Shown one piece after another: positions 46,525 through 55,870 of a stretch of 64,000 bases of DNA; the stretch's first letter is position 1; the number at the start of each line of letters is the position of its first letter. A program made the position numbers and the translations under genes. The notes below the pieces were generated by a model, which made no database searches, had not been told where the DNA came from, and saw nothing but the letters and a program-made list of their open reading frames with translations. The stretch is taken from assembly GCA_002420305.1 (NCBI GenBank), contig DIHT01000148.1, forward strand, positions 5,000 to 68,999, read 5' to 3'. The DNA comes from Akkermansiaceae bacterium UBA5689. Lineage in GTDB: Bacteria > Verrucomicrobiota > Verrucomicrobiia > Verrucomicrobiales > Akkermansiaceae.

Positions 46525-46988
46525 GGTTCTTGTTGTATTTCAGGTTCGCGCGGGGACAAGATGGACGCTTCGATGGCATTTCGCGGACTCTCAAGGTCCT
46601 CAAACCGGATAGGAAGCACTGGCGGCTCTATTGTCATACGGTGAGTCGACTGCTTCTGGTTGAGGTTAAATAGAGTCAGGAATCCGCTTGCTCGGCGTAT
46701 TTCTGGTTGCGTCCCCGCATAGTGGGGCCTGTCGGCCTGAGAGGTTGTTAGCCACTCTATTAGTTGGGTGGCTGTTACGGACATCCAGTCTGGTGGCATG
46801 GCTGAGCCGTGTTGGCTGCCGTTCGAGTCTCGAGGGGCGAGCATACGCATCGAAGGGATTTCCGTCGGGATATGTTATCTGGGCTCGACTCTTCCGGCAA
46901 GGCAAATGGCTTAGGCCCAGCAAAGTGGGGATTTGAGAGTTGTCCTTCCCCGGTGCAAAGGTCTATGTTTTTAGGGCAATCTGCATAA
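46525..46988. other. 464-bp gap with no recognised gene
   Basis: The space between the RRM protein and the carboxypeptidase has no convincing gene. The open frames on both strands show no protein-like pattern. It contains a small CCCC/GGGG hairpin (about 46712-46727) and no tRNA, tmRNA, SRP or RNase P motif that I can recognise. It probably holds the promoters of the two divergent genes. Confidence 0.5.
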
Positions 46989-47963
46989 ATGCCCGTGTTA
47001 AATTGTTTCCGAGCTGGTGTCCTTGCCGCCGTTTTGCTGTCTCTGGGCAGTATTCTGCCATTGTCAGCCAGAGAGTCGTATTTCGTTGTTGAAGCCAACT
47101 CGGGAAGAATTCTCCTTGCGGAGGGCTCTGACCAAAAACGACCGGTCGCCAGTTTGACCAAGGTGGCAACCGCGATCGTTGCGCTGGATTGGGCCAAGGC
47201 TACTGGGGCTGATCTGGGTGGTGAGATGGTGGTGCCGCCATCAGTTGCCAGCCTGGGTGGTTCCAATCCCATGGGGCTGAAGCCAGGTGATAGGATATCT
47301 CTCAGGAATGCCCTTTATTCCGCTTTGATGGGTTCGGATAACTCGGCGGCTCAATCCATTGCGCACCATGTGGGGTTTGCGCTGCAGCAGGCAAGGGGGA
47401 ATAGTGGAGATCCTGTAAAGGCCTTTGTGGCGGAAATGAATACTCTTGCCGGAGAGCTGGAAATGAGAAGAACGAGATTCTCTACCCCTCATGGACTTTA
47501 CGTGCAGAGAAACAAGGGTTACTCAACGGCCACGGATATGGCCCGGCTTTGTATCTATGCGATGCGAAATCCCGGATTTGCATTTTTCGTGAAGCAGAAG
47601 AGTCGGGCGCTCTCTTTTAAGCACGGCGAAGTGACCAAGGCTTTTCGTGTGCAAAACACTAACAAGCTACTGGGGCGCATTCAGATCAACGGGATTAAGA
47701 CTGGAATGACGAGGGCTGCTGGGCAGTGCCTTGCGACGAGCTCCGAACTGCGTCCGATCGTGGAAAAGTTGCCAGATGGAGCAACTAGACTCACTCCTCG
47801 TCGTCTCGTTTGTATTGTTCTGGGTAGCCCGGATCGATTCGGTCAAACGGAGACTCTCGTAGAGCAGGGATGGAATCTCTATAACCAGTGGGTTCAGTCA
47901 GGGGCGGTGGTTAATTCCGTAAGCGAGAGGCTTGTGGTGCCAGATCCGAGAAAGCAGGGCTAA
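46989..47963 (+). CDS. D-alanyl-D-alanine carboxypeptidase (PBP5-like, peptidase S11)
   Basis: Periplasmic penicillin-binding protein that trims the terminal D-alanine of peptidoglycan peptides. The 324-aa protein has a signal peptide (about residues 1-28) and the three catalytic motifs: SLTK (SxxK) near residue 55, SDN (SxN) and KTG in GIKTGMTRAAG. The substrate-binding region EANSGRIL is also present. There is no C-terminal amphipathic anchor of the PBP5 type, so the mature enzyme may be soluble. Confidence 0.88.
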   Translation: MPVLNCFRAGVLAAVLLSLGSILPLSARESYFVVEANSGRILLAEGSDQKRPVASLTKVATAIVALDWAKATGADLGGEMVVPPSVASLGGSNPMGLKPGDRISLRNALYSALMGSDNSAAQSIAHHVGFALQQARGNSGDPVKAFVAEMNTLAGELEMRRTRFSTPHGLYVQRNKGYSTATDMARLCIYAMRNPGFAFFVKQKSRALSFKHGEVTKAFRVQNTNKLLGRIQINGIKTGMTRAAGQCLATSSELRPIVEKLPDGATRLTPRRLVCIVLGSPDRFGQTETLVEQGWNLYNQWVQSGAVVNSVSERLVVPDPRKQG

Positions 47964-48027
47964 TCCTAACTGATCTGTGGAGTCAGCGGTTTGGAATATG
48001 GTTGAGCGGCATCCCGGAGTGCCGTTC

Positions 48028-50784
48028 CTAGTCCGCTTCCTGAGCGGGCAGGATTACCTCCTGCAGGGCTTTTTGTAGTTCAATAATTCGGTCGGGTTCA
48101 CTGAGCTTGGACTGGTGGTTAGTTGTTTGAACGTAAAAGGTGTCCAGAGCGGCTCCTTTCTCGGTAGCAATTCTTGCGTGAATTGTGTCGAGACCGTGTC
48201 GATTGATCGTGTGCAACAAGTTGTGGAGGAGAGCGATGCGATCAATTGCTTGAATCTCTATCACGGTAAATCGTGGATCGCTCTCATTGTCAATATAGGC
48301 TCGAACCGGGAAGGGGATGGCATCGTCATTGGAATCGCGAAGAAAGTTCTCTTTCACCTTGAGGTAGGTCCCGGGGTCGTAATCCTCTTCATGGTTCAAC
48401 TCGTACAGAGTTACCACTACGCTTACCTGCCGATACGTATTCTCAACGGCCTCCATGTCATCTGTGCTGACCCTGAAAACGTCAAGGGCAACTCCATCTG
48501 GGCGGGTGTAGATGTCAGCAGAAAGAATATTGATTTCATGAGCTGCGAGTGCGCAGCAAATCTTTTCAAGGAGCAGATTCCGATCTTCAGTCGCGACCGT
48601 TAGCTCTGTATAACCTTGTTCGGGATACTCTAGCCACTGGACAGCAGCTTCGAAAGGGGTGTCGGGCCGCCTCTTTCTCCGGTCCAGATATTGCCAGATC
48701 GCACGGATGTGAGTCCCTACACTTAGAGCATCACGGTAGCGGAAGTAGCGCTTGGGCATTCGTCCGAAGTGCTCGCCGATAATGTTCGCATAGCGGTTGT
48801 GCAGGTCCTTGCCGACTTTCTCTCTCAGGTTTTCCAGCTTCTCTCGAAACTCGGCATCATAGGCCTCATACCCACGTTCAAGAACGGCACGCGCTGACTT
48901 ATAGAGTTGAACAAGCAGGGACTCCTTCCAGGACCCCCAGGCTTCCTCGCTTGTCCCCTTGGAGTCCGCGTAGGTGAAAAGCAGTAAAGCGTCCAAAAAT
49001 CTCCGATTTTTCACGAGGCCGGAAAATTCAGCAACGACATCTGGATCATCAATGTTGCGCTTGGTGGCAAAGCGCCAGAGAGTGAGGTGATGATCGACAA
49101 GGAACATGATCAGCTGGCGCCGGCCATGGCTGATTTGGAGCCGTCTGCACACCTTACTAGCAAGGATTTGCGAGCCATCGATATGTTCACGTACATTTTC
49201 CGCTCGGCCTGAGTCGTGAAGAAGAACCGCAAGGTAGAGCGCATACGGGTCCTCAATATCAATCAGGATGTGGCGATATCGCGCCACAGCAGGATCATCG
49301 GAATCCATGAGAGAGTCGAGCTGGTCGACACATTGCAGAGTATGTTCATCCGCTGTGTAGCGATGAAAAAATTCGTGTTGGACAAGGCATTCAAGTGCGC
49401 CGAACTCAGGGAGATATCGGCCAAGAACTCCGCACCGATGCATTAATCGAAGGATCCGCGCGACCTGACCCTTTTTCTCCAAGATGGTCCGGAATGTCTG
49501 TCGGTTTTCCTCGTTGTAATTGAAGCGTCTGTCAATTCGGTGCCAATTGGCCTTGATCAGTTTCCGTAATGCAGGCGAGGGCCTGAGGTGATGTTTCTGG
49601 CAATGTAGAAACAGGCGGAGGAGACGTCCTGGTTCTTGACTGAAGATCTCCTCGGAGGTTGCAGAGAGGCGACCGTTCTCAGCTGTAAACCCATCGAGAT
49701 TTTTGCTGGCAGATCCTCGGAGGAAGGGGATTCGAAAAGGGAGTCTGAAAGGGCGGAGTACCGGGGTCTCGATCTCTGCGATCTCAAAGACGCTGGCGGT
49801 ATGCTGGTGAATATCTCTAGCGTGGAGGTAGTAGTCCCTCATGAGAGCCTCAATCCTGCGGAGCTTGGTCTTATGTCGATAGTGAAACTCTTCTGTGATG
49901 ATTCCCTGAAACCGAAGAGTAAGGATGTCAGTGCCTTTTCCTGTATGATAGTGAAGGCAATTGCGGACGCGGTGCAGAAAATCGAAGCCTTCCTTGAGTT
50001 CGGCACAGGCATTCACGCTCAGGGTGCTACGACGCTGGAGTTCGTCGAGATCGCGAGTATTAAAGAGCGCGTCGGAGATCCAGATCAGGTTATGAAAATC
50101 TCGCATGCACCCCGGGCTTTCCTTCAAATTGGGCTCTTGGAGGAAAACCGTAGAAGAGAACTTATGGTAACGAGTCTCGATGTCGCTTTTTCTCTCCTCA
50201 AAAAAACGGAGTCGGTCTTTGATTATGCATTCCTGCCTGAACCTGTGGCTGAATTCCTTGGAAAGTGCGTCGTTACCACAGAGCAGGCGGTGATCGAATA
50301 GAGAGGTGCGGGTAATGGGATCCCTTCTGGCTTCTGTGATACACTCGTTGATGGAACGGGAGGCGTGGCCTACTTTGAACCCGAGATCAAATAAGGGGTA
50401 TAGGATGCTCTCAACGAGATTTCGCTCGTTTTGGCCAAGTCGGTGAGAGGGTTGGGGTAGGAGGAAAAGGAGGTCGATGTCAGAGGAGGGGTTGAGCAGG
50501 CCCCGACCGTATCCTCCATTAGCCATAAGGCTGAGGGCAGGATCAGTGGTGCTTTGCGAACTTGCAGTCTGAAAGAGAGACCGAAGCAGGGTGTCAATGA
50601 CTCCTGAGCGCAAAGCTGCTATTTCACATCCTCCGCCCCCTTGGTCGTGAATGCGGCGAATGCGGGAGTTTTCATTCTTCAGATACCGCTTATAGACTTC
50701 AAGGCGTTCGCCTGCTGCCAAGTCCGCAAGCTGATCCAGGCGGAGGAGATCGGGAACGGTTTCGGGATGCTCATCGGGCAACAC
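48028..50784 (-). CDS. glnD: Bifunctional [protein-PII] uridylyltransferase/uridylyl-removing enzyme
   Basis: Nitrogen-status sensor that uridylylates PII at low glutamine and removes UMP at high glutamine. Domains in order: nucleotidyltransferase with GGYGRGLLNPSSDIDLLFL (metal aspartates), helical linker, HD phosphohydrolase domain with LLHDSGRAENVREHIDGS, and two C-terminal ACT domains (TVATEDRNLLLEKICCAL and IEIQAIDRIALLHNLL). The length, 918 aa, is normal. No glnB or ammonium transporter is adjacent. Confidence 0.93.
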   Translation of the reverse strand: MLPDEHPETVPDLLRLDQLADLAAGERLEVYKRYLKNENSRIRRIHDQGGGGCEIAALRSGVIDTLLRSLFQTASSQSTTDPALSLMANGGYGRGLLNPSSDIDLLFLLPQPSHRLGQNERNLVESILYPLFDLGFKVGHASRSINECITEARRDPITRTSLFDHRLLCGNDALSKEFSHRFRQECIIKDRLRFFEERKSDIETRYHKFSSTVFLQEPNLKESPGCMRDFHNLIWISDALFNTRDLDELQRRSTLSVNACAELKEGFDFLHRVRNCLHYHTGKGTDILTLRFQGIITEEFHYRHKTKLRRIEALMRDYYLHARDIHQHTASVFEIAEIETPVLRPFRLPFRIPFLRGSASKNLDGFTAENGRLSATSEEIFSQEPGRLLRLFLHCQKHHLRPSPALRKLIKANWHRIDRRFNYNEENRQTFRTILEKKGQVARILRLMHRCGVLGRYLPEFGALECLVQHEFFHRYTADEHTLQCVDQLDSLMDSDDPAVARYRHILIDIEDPYALYLAVLLHDSGRAENVREHIDGSQILASKVCRRLQISHGRRQLIMFLVDHHLTLWRFATKRNIDDPDVVAEFSGLVKNRRFLDALLLFTYADSKGTSEEAWGSWKESLLVQLYKSARAVLERGYEAYDAEFREKLENLREKVGKDLHNRYANIIGEHFGRMPKRYFRYRDALSVGTHIRAIWQYLDRRKRRPDTPFEAAVQWLEYPEQGYTELTVATEDRNLLLEKICCALAAHEINILSADIYTRPDGVALDVFRVSTDDMEAVENTYRQVSVVVTLYELNHEEDYDPGTYLKVKENFLRDSNDDAIPFPVRAYIDNESDPRFTVIEIQAIDRIALLHNLLHTINRHGLDTIHARIATEKGAALDTFYVQTTNHQSKLSEPDRIIELQKALQEVILPAQEAD

Positions 50785-50882
50785 GTGGTGAGGTTGCCGT
50801 AACAGACGTGAAATGGAAAGTTTCCGTGCAGATTTGAGGAGAGTTATCGAGAGGGCCGGCGCTGCAGGGTTTGAGGGGGTGC

Positions 50883-53132
50883 TTACTCAAGGCGGGACAT
50901 GAGGTCTCGGATCCGGCCCAGATGAATTCCCTCAGGTTGGTTATCAAGGATCCACTGTAAATCAGGCTTTGCTCTGCCCGGCTGATCTATCTGCAGGCTC
51001 AGCAGGGCACGGTTGAGACGGTCCTGCGCTGAGTTTGGCTGAATTTGAACAACAATGTCGACGTAGTCGAGCGCATCGGGGAATGCTTTCTCCTCAATGG
51101 CAATGGTCTGTAGATTTCTGAGCATGCGACACACGATTTCCCGGGGCGTCGCAGTCTCCATCAGGGAAGAGTCTATCTGCATTCCTGCATCGGACAGGAG
51201 TGCGTCTGCAGTTTCCGACTTCATAACTGTTCCTCCATCGAACGAGTCGATGATAATCCGCTTTCCGTCAGATTCATAGCAGGTGGCAAAATGGCCGGGG
51301 AGGGGTAAGCCATGCATCTCTACTCCAACCAATCGGGCAAGCTCCATGAAAAGAAGGGAAAGGGTGATTGGAATGCCTTCCCGGTCATCAATTACCTCGT
51401 TGAGATAGCTATTGGAGCGGTTGTAATAGTCACTTCTGCTCCCATGAAATCCATTATTCTTGAATAGGTAGTTGCCGATGGCGCTGACCTTTTCCGGTAG
51501 GTCGGCTTTTTCTTCGATCGCCCCTGCAATTTCTGCGGCCATCCTTTCGAGTTCTGCGTGGTAGTCATTCACTCGAAGCTCTGGGTTGTCCATCTGTGCG
51601 ATTAGCAGAGCCGCGTGAAACAGGCCTTGAGTTTCATCACCCTGCAGGGAAGTGATGATTTGACCTGTGATTGACCTGCGATGTATTTCCCGTGATTTCC
51701 TCTCGAGGCGATCGGCCCTAGCTCGAAGGCTCTCCACCTCACGCCTGAGAAGCGGGCGAACGAGGTCTGCATTTTTGCTTAGTCGATCGACGGTGTTTTC
51801 GTTATCGGGGTTTTTCTTCAGTCTGCTCACCTGTTTCTCGATCGCGATCACCAGTTCCTTCGGCGGCTTCTCTTCGGCGAGGTCGGGGCCGATGCGGAAG
51901 CTGCGGAAAGTGGCTTCGGTCTGGCGAAACTTAGCGAGACCGGCATGGCCGCCTCGAAGGATATTGTCATCGATCTGGATTACTTTTTTTCCGTTTACGA
52001 AGCAGGAGATGGTCTTCTCCTCGATGCGGACACGAAGGCGATTCCATTCTCCGGGCTGGTAAGCGTCACTTTTCAGTTGCTTGAGTATATTCCAGCTAAA
52101 GACATCAGGGCCGTCGAAGCGAGTAAGGCGCAGGCTGCCGCTACTTGGGTAGAATCCATAGTGGCGGTTTCCTCCGTCTGATTCAAAGACGAGTCCTGCC
52201 GCGCCGGACTCGTCATCAAGCTTCGCCTCGACAGATATCTCGTAAGGGAGACCAGGAGCTTCGCGCTGTGATAGACAGAGGCTGCGACCGCCAAACCCAT
52301 CACCCGGGCTGCTCACGGTGATTCTTCCCGCTCGCTGTTTCCAGTTTGCGCCCATCAGGATTCGCCACCGGTTGGGGTCTAAGCTGCCAATTGTAAGCCA
52401 TTTCTCCATGGGGACAGAATTGGGGTTGGCGAGTAGACGGTGGAGGGCTCCCACGGGAACAGCAAAGCCCAGGTTGTCAGTCACGGCCGATTTCATGGTT
52501 AGCAAGCCATGAACCTCGCCTTGGCGGTCGAGGAGGGGGCCTCCGCTATTGCCAGGTTCAACGGGGATTGCGACTTGGAGGAGCGCGCGTCCATCAAAGT
52601 CGCGGAGGGCTGAAATGACACCTTTCACGACACTGAATTCAAGGCCGTGAGGAGCACCTATCGCAACAATCTCCGCGCCCTGAGAGATGGTGTCTGCCGG
52701 CGCAAGTCTAAGAGGTTCTGCGGTCTTGCCGCTGAGGTCGATCTGAAGGATAGCTAAATCCAGTTTTGCATCCCAAGCGTGGATGGAAGTGACCTTGTGC
52801 TCCGATCCGTCGTCGAAATGAACAGTCAGGGGTCTGGATTCACCGATGACATGCGCGCAGGTGGCAATCAGTCCGCTTTCCGAAATAACAAAGCCGCTTC
52901 CTGTTCCGCCCTCGCCTCCGGCTCGACCTCCGTGGCGGATGACCACTGCGGAGCGGCGGGAGAGTTTGGCAATCTGCTCTACGGACTGAGGTCTGCTCTC
53001 TGAAGCAGTGGTTTGTTGCGTCTGCTCCTCTGGGGCCTCAAAGAGGACTTTACTGCTGGGCGCGGGAACCTGCTCGGCGCCGAGGACGACGGCCGACGTA
53101 AGCCAGAGAAGAAAGGAAAGGGATCTGGGCAC
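50883..53132 (-). CDS. Exported trypsin-like protease fused to a DUF1080-like and a SirB1 transglutaminase-like domain
   Basis: A 749-aa protein with a signal peptide (about 1-18). Residues 55-240 are an HtrA-like serine protease with complete triad: H94 in TCAHVIG, D125 in KLDLAIL and S196 in GNSGGPL. Residues about 250-425 look like the concanavalin-like DUF1080 domain (3-keto-disaccharide hydrolase family) with GEWNRLRVRIEEKTISCFVNG. A coiled linker leads to a SirB1/transglutaminase-like C-terminus (about 525-749) with DDREGIPITLSLLFMELARLVGVE and GLPLPGHF. No PDZ domain is visible. This three-domain order is unusual. Confidence 0.85.
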   Translation of the reverse strand: MPRSLSFLLWLTSAVVLGAEQVPAPSSKVLFEAPEEQTQQTTASESRPQSVEQIAKLSRRSAVVIRHGGRAGGEGGTGSGFVISESGLIATCAHVIGESRPLTVHFDDGSEHKVTSIHAWDAKLDLAILQIDLSGKTAEPLRLAPADTISQGAEIVAIGAPHGLEFSVVKGVISALRDFDGRALLQVAIPVEPGNSGGPLLDRQGEVHGLLTMKSAVTDNLGFAVPVGALHRLLANPNSVPMEKWLTIGSLDPNRWRILMGANWKQRAGRITVSSPGDGFGGRSLCLSQREAPGLPYEISVEAKLDDESGAAGLVFESDGGNRHYGFYPSSGSLRLTRFDGPDVFSWNILKQLKSDAYQPGEWNRLRVRIEEKTISCFVNGKKVIQIDDNILRGGHAGLAKFRQTEATFRSFRIGPDLAEEKPPKELVIAIEKQVSRLKKNPDNENTVDRLSKNADLVRPLLRREVESLRARADRLERKSREIHRRSITGQIITSLQGDETQGLFHAALLIAQMDNPELRVNDYHAELERMAAEIAGAIEEKADLPEKVSAIGNYLFKNNGFHGSRSDYYNRSNSYLNEVIDDREGIPITLSLLFMELARLVGVEMHGLPLPGHFATCYESDGKRIIIDSFDGGTVMKSETADALLSDAGMQIDSSLMETATPREIVCRMLRNLQTIAIEEKAFPDALDYVDIVVQIQPNSAQDRLNRALLSLQIDQPGRAKPDLQWILDNQPEGIHLGRIRDLMSRLE

Positions 53133-53306
53133 CCCTGAGCGTAGCGTGACTGATGATTGGGGGCTATCGTGAAAATCCTAAAAGAGGCGGGTGTGATTTG
53201 CCGGCGATGAGCTGAGGGGGCTCTCACGGTTCGCTTTCTGCTCAGTTCAGCTAGAGAATACAGGTGGGAGCATGATCGTGAGTTGTTTCCGTGTCTTAAG
53301 GTTTTC

Positions 53307-53831
53307 CTAGTAGCAGATTAATGAAGTGATTGGCTTCGTGCCAAGTTTGCTGCGGCCGTCGAGGAATGTGAGCTCAATGAGAAATGATACGCCGACGATA
53401 TGGGCCCCCAGTCCATCTAGCAGTTTGAGAGCCGCTTCTGCAGTGCCACCGGTAGCAAGTAGATCGTCGATCAGTAGGACGTTCTCTCCAGGCTTAATGG
53501 CATCTTCGTGAATTTCGACGATTGCCTCGCCGTATTCCAGTTCGTATGCCGCTTCACGAGTAGTTGAGGGGAGTTTTCCCTTTTTCCGAATTGGGATAAA
53601 TCCTGCATTGAGACGATCGGCCACCGCTGCAGCGAAAATAAAACCTCGGGCATCAATACCAACGACCTTGTCTACTGTTGCATCACCTGCAGTTTCGGCC
53701 AGTAACTTTATGGAGTCCTGAAAGAGGGCGCTATCACTGAGGATCGGGGTAATGTCCTTGAAGACGATCCCGGGCTTAGGAAAATCGTGAACGTCACGAA
53801 CAGCTGCACGGAGGTGGTTGGACTGGTCCAT
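53307..53831 (-). CDS. apt: Adenine phosphoribosyltransferase
   Basis: Salvages adenine to AMP with PRPP. The PRPP-binding motif VLLIDDLLATGGTAEA is intact, and FPKPGIVFKDITPIL at the start is characteristic. ATG 53831 yields 174 aa, the family's usual length; the frame is open upstream to 53939 with unrelated sequence. It stands alone. Confidence 0.95.
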   Translation of the reverse strand: MDQSNHLRAAVRDVHDFPKPGIVFKDITPILSDSALFQDSIKLLAETAGDATVDKVVGIDARGFIFAAAVADRLNAGFIPIRKKGKLPSTTREAAYELEYGEAIVEIHEDAIKPGENVLLIDDLLATGGTAEAALKLLDGLGAHIVGVSFLIELTFLDGRSKLGTKPITSLICY

Positions 53832-54090
53832 GTGATTGCCTAACTCCTCGCAGGCGGTTGGGACAGAACAATTCACCGGCTTCTGGAGTGTATCGAGGGA
53901 GTGATTCGAATGGGTGATTCGAATGGGTGGTGAGCGCATTCGGGAGTTTGATCGTATCTCTTCTCATCACTGGCAGGATGGGCCGCGGGCTACCTGAAGG
54001 TGGTCGCGAGATCACTGGACTGAATATAAATAGCCCGGAAGAAATGAACTTTCCCTTGCATCAGGGGATGGCGGAGAGCATGGAAAGGCC

Positions 54091-54858
54091 ATGGCGCAAT
54101 GGCTTTTGATTGTGGCAACTGTGCTCGTCGTGCTTGGCGGGGTATGGGGGGCGACTGCTTTTCGACCCGGAGGGAGAAATATTGGGACTCTCTCCTGTAT
54201 GGTTCTCGCATTTATCTGCCAGATGGGAGTTCTTGGTATTCGCGGTGAGCTGCGAGGAAAGTGTCCTCTGGGAGACTATGGGGAAATCCTCGCGTTTCTC
54301 GCCTGGGCGCTTGTCCTCTTCTACCTAGTAGTTGGACCAGCCTACCGGCTCTCGCTTCTGGGTCTTTTTACTGCACCTGTTGTTGCTATTTTTCAGGTGG
54401 TCGCAGTTTTGCCCGGAGTGATGGACCGTGACCCGGTGGCAGTTGTTGAGGTTGATCCCTGGGGTGAGGCTCACGCAGCGTTTTCCGTGTTGTCCTACGG
54501 AGCTTTCGCGCTGGCGGCAATCGCCGCCCTCATGTTTCTCGTTCTGAATAAGAAGCTCAAGGATCAACAACTGGGCTCGTCGCTCTTTCGGAAGCTCCCT
54601 CCCGCTCGATCGCTGCTGGATTCAATAGTTCGTCTCACCTCGATAGGGGCCGGAATCCTTACTATCGGAATTATCTCTGCCTTCCTGATGGAACGAGACA
54701 ACGCTTTTGATTCACACCTCGTTGCCGCGATCGCGACTTGGTTGGCCTATCTGGCGGTGGTCTTCATGTACTTCTGGCGCGGGATCACTCCTCGGCGGCT
54801 GTCGAGTAGCGTGATCATTGTGTTTATTCTCTCTCTTCTTGTTTTCGCGTTCGTCTAG
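54091..54858 (+). CDS. CcsA/HemX-like membrane protein
   Basis: A 255-aa protein with about eight hydrophobic segments of the cytochrome c assembly (CcsA/CcmC) fold, with PWGEAHAAFSVLSYGAFALAA carrying the usual His. The haem-binding tryptophan-rich WWD motif of true CcsA is not seen, and its place just upstream of hemA matches HemX, which modulates glutamyl-tRNA reductase levels in Bacillus. The start is ATG 54091; it ends 4 bp before the hemA ATG. Confidence 0.8.
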   Translation: MAQWLLIVATVLVVLGGVWGATAFRPGGRNIGTLSCMVLAFICQMGVLGIRGELRGKCPLGDYGEILAFLAWALVLFYLVVGPAYRLSLLGLFTAPVVAIFQVVAVLPGVMDRDPVAVVEVDPWGEAHAAFSVLSYGAFALAAIAALMFLVLNKKLKDQQLGSSLFRKLPPARSLLDSIVRLTSIGAGILTIGIISAFLMERDNAFDSHLVAAIATWLAYLAVVFMYFWRGITPRRLSSSVIIVFILSLLVFAFV

Positions 54859-54862
54859 AGCA

Positions 54863-55870
54863 ATGGGTATCCTCTGTCTTGGTCTGAATCACCAGACGGC
54901 TCCCGTAGAGATACGGGAGATTTTCGCGGTGTCCGAGAGTCTTCTTGGAGAGCACGCGGGGCGATTATGTGAAGTCGAAGGGGTCGAAGAAAGTGTCGTT
55001 CTCTCGACCTGTAATCGAACTGAGTACTATGCAGCAGCAGTAGATTGTGGGGCCGCTAGCAATCATCTCCGCGAGTTTCTGCAGTCGCAGGCAGGCAGTC
55101 GTCTTAGGGTGGAGCATCTCTACGAAAAGCAGCAGTTGGAGGCTGCCAGGCATCTCTGCCGTGTCGTTTCAGGGATTGACTCGATGGTTCTTGGGGAGAC
55201 CGAGATTTTTGGGCAGGTGAAGAAGGCCTACCAGGCTGCCTTGGAGAGGGGAAGTACTGCCAGGAGTCTGAATCAGCTATTCCAGAAGGCTTTCGGGGTT
55301 GGGAAAAAGGTGCGAACAAACACGAGTATTCAGCAGGGACAGACCTCGGTAGGGAGTGTCGCGGTGGACCTCGCCGAAAAGATATTTGGTCATTTGCGAG
55401 ATAGTATGGTGATGGTGATCGGGGCAGGTGAAATAAGCCGTATGACTGCCCAAAGTCTCCTTTCGAGGGGCGCTCGCAGTATTTTTGTGACCAATCGATC
55501 GTATGAAAGGGCAGAGGAACTGGCCAGTGATCTCAACGGGGAATCGGTTCGTTTTGATCAATGGCATGAGGTTCTGCAGGAGGTGGATGTTGTCATATCT
55601 TCGACTGGTGCACCTCATGCTGTAATGAAGCGTGAGCACGTTGAGGCTGTACGTCGTAAGCGCCGCTACCGGCCTCTCTTCGCGATCGACATAGCGGTGC
55701 CGCGGGATATCGAGGTAGAAGTCGGTGACATTGAAGAAGTCTACTTGTACGATATCGACGCTTTGAAGGAAATCGCCATGGAAGGTAAGGGGCACCGTGC
55801 TGATCAGATCAAGTTGTGTGAGAGGATTATTGACCAGGAACTGATTGAGAGTGGATTATTTGGATCGTGA
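54863..55870 (+). CDS. hemA: Glutamyl-tRNA reductase, short form
   Basis: First enzyme of C5-pathway tetrapyrrole synthesis, reducing glutamyl-tRNA to glutamate-1-semialdehyde with NADPH. The catalytic C50 is in VVLSTCNRTEYY, GETEIFGQVK follows, and the Rossmann motif VMVIGAGEISRMTAQSL is clear. ATG 54863 gives 335 aa, while typical enzymes are about 415-430. The protein stops soon after the NADPH domain (IIDQELIESGLFGS) and lacks the C-terminal helical dimerisation domain. The stop overlaps the GTG start of hemC. Confidence 0.93.
   Translation: MGILCLGLNHQTAPVEIREIFAVSESLLGEHAGRLCEVEGVEESVVLSTCNRTEYYAAAVDCGAASNHLREFLQSQAGSRLRVEHLYEKQQLEAARHLCRVVSGIDSMVLGETEIFGQVKKAYQAALERGSTARSLNQLFQKAFGVGKKVRTNTSIQQGQTSVGSVAVDLAEKIFGHLRDSMVMVIGAGEISRMTAQSLLSRGARSIFVTNRSYERAEELASDLNGESVRFDQWHEVLQEVDVVISSTGAPHAVMKREHVEAVRRKRRYRPLFAIDIAVPRDIEVEVGDIEEVYLYDIDALKEIAMEGKGHRADQIKLCERIIDQELIESGLFGS

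Noticed and set aside
46323..46850. A 175-aa open frame on the minus strand overlapping the RRM gene
   Set aside because: Its C-terminal half is the Asn-Arg repeat read in another frame (alternating Thr-Val and Thr-Ala), and the N-terminal part shows no protein-like pattern.
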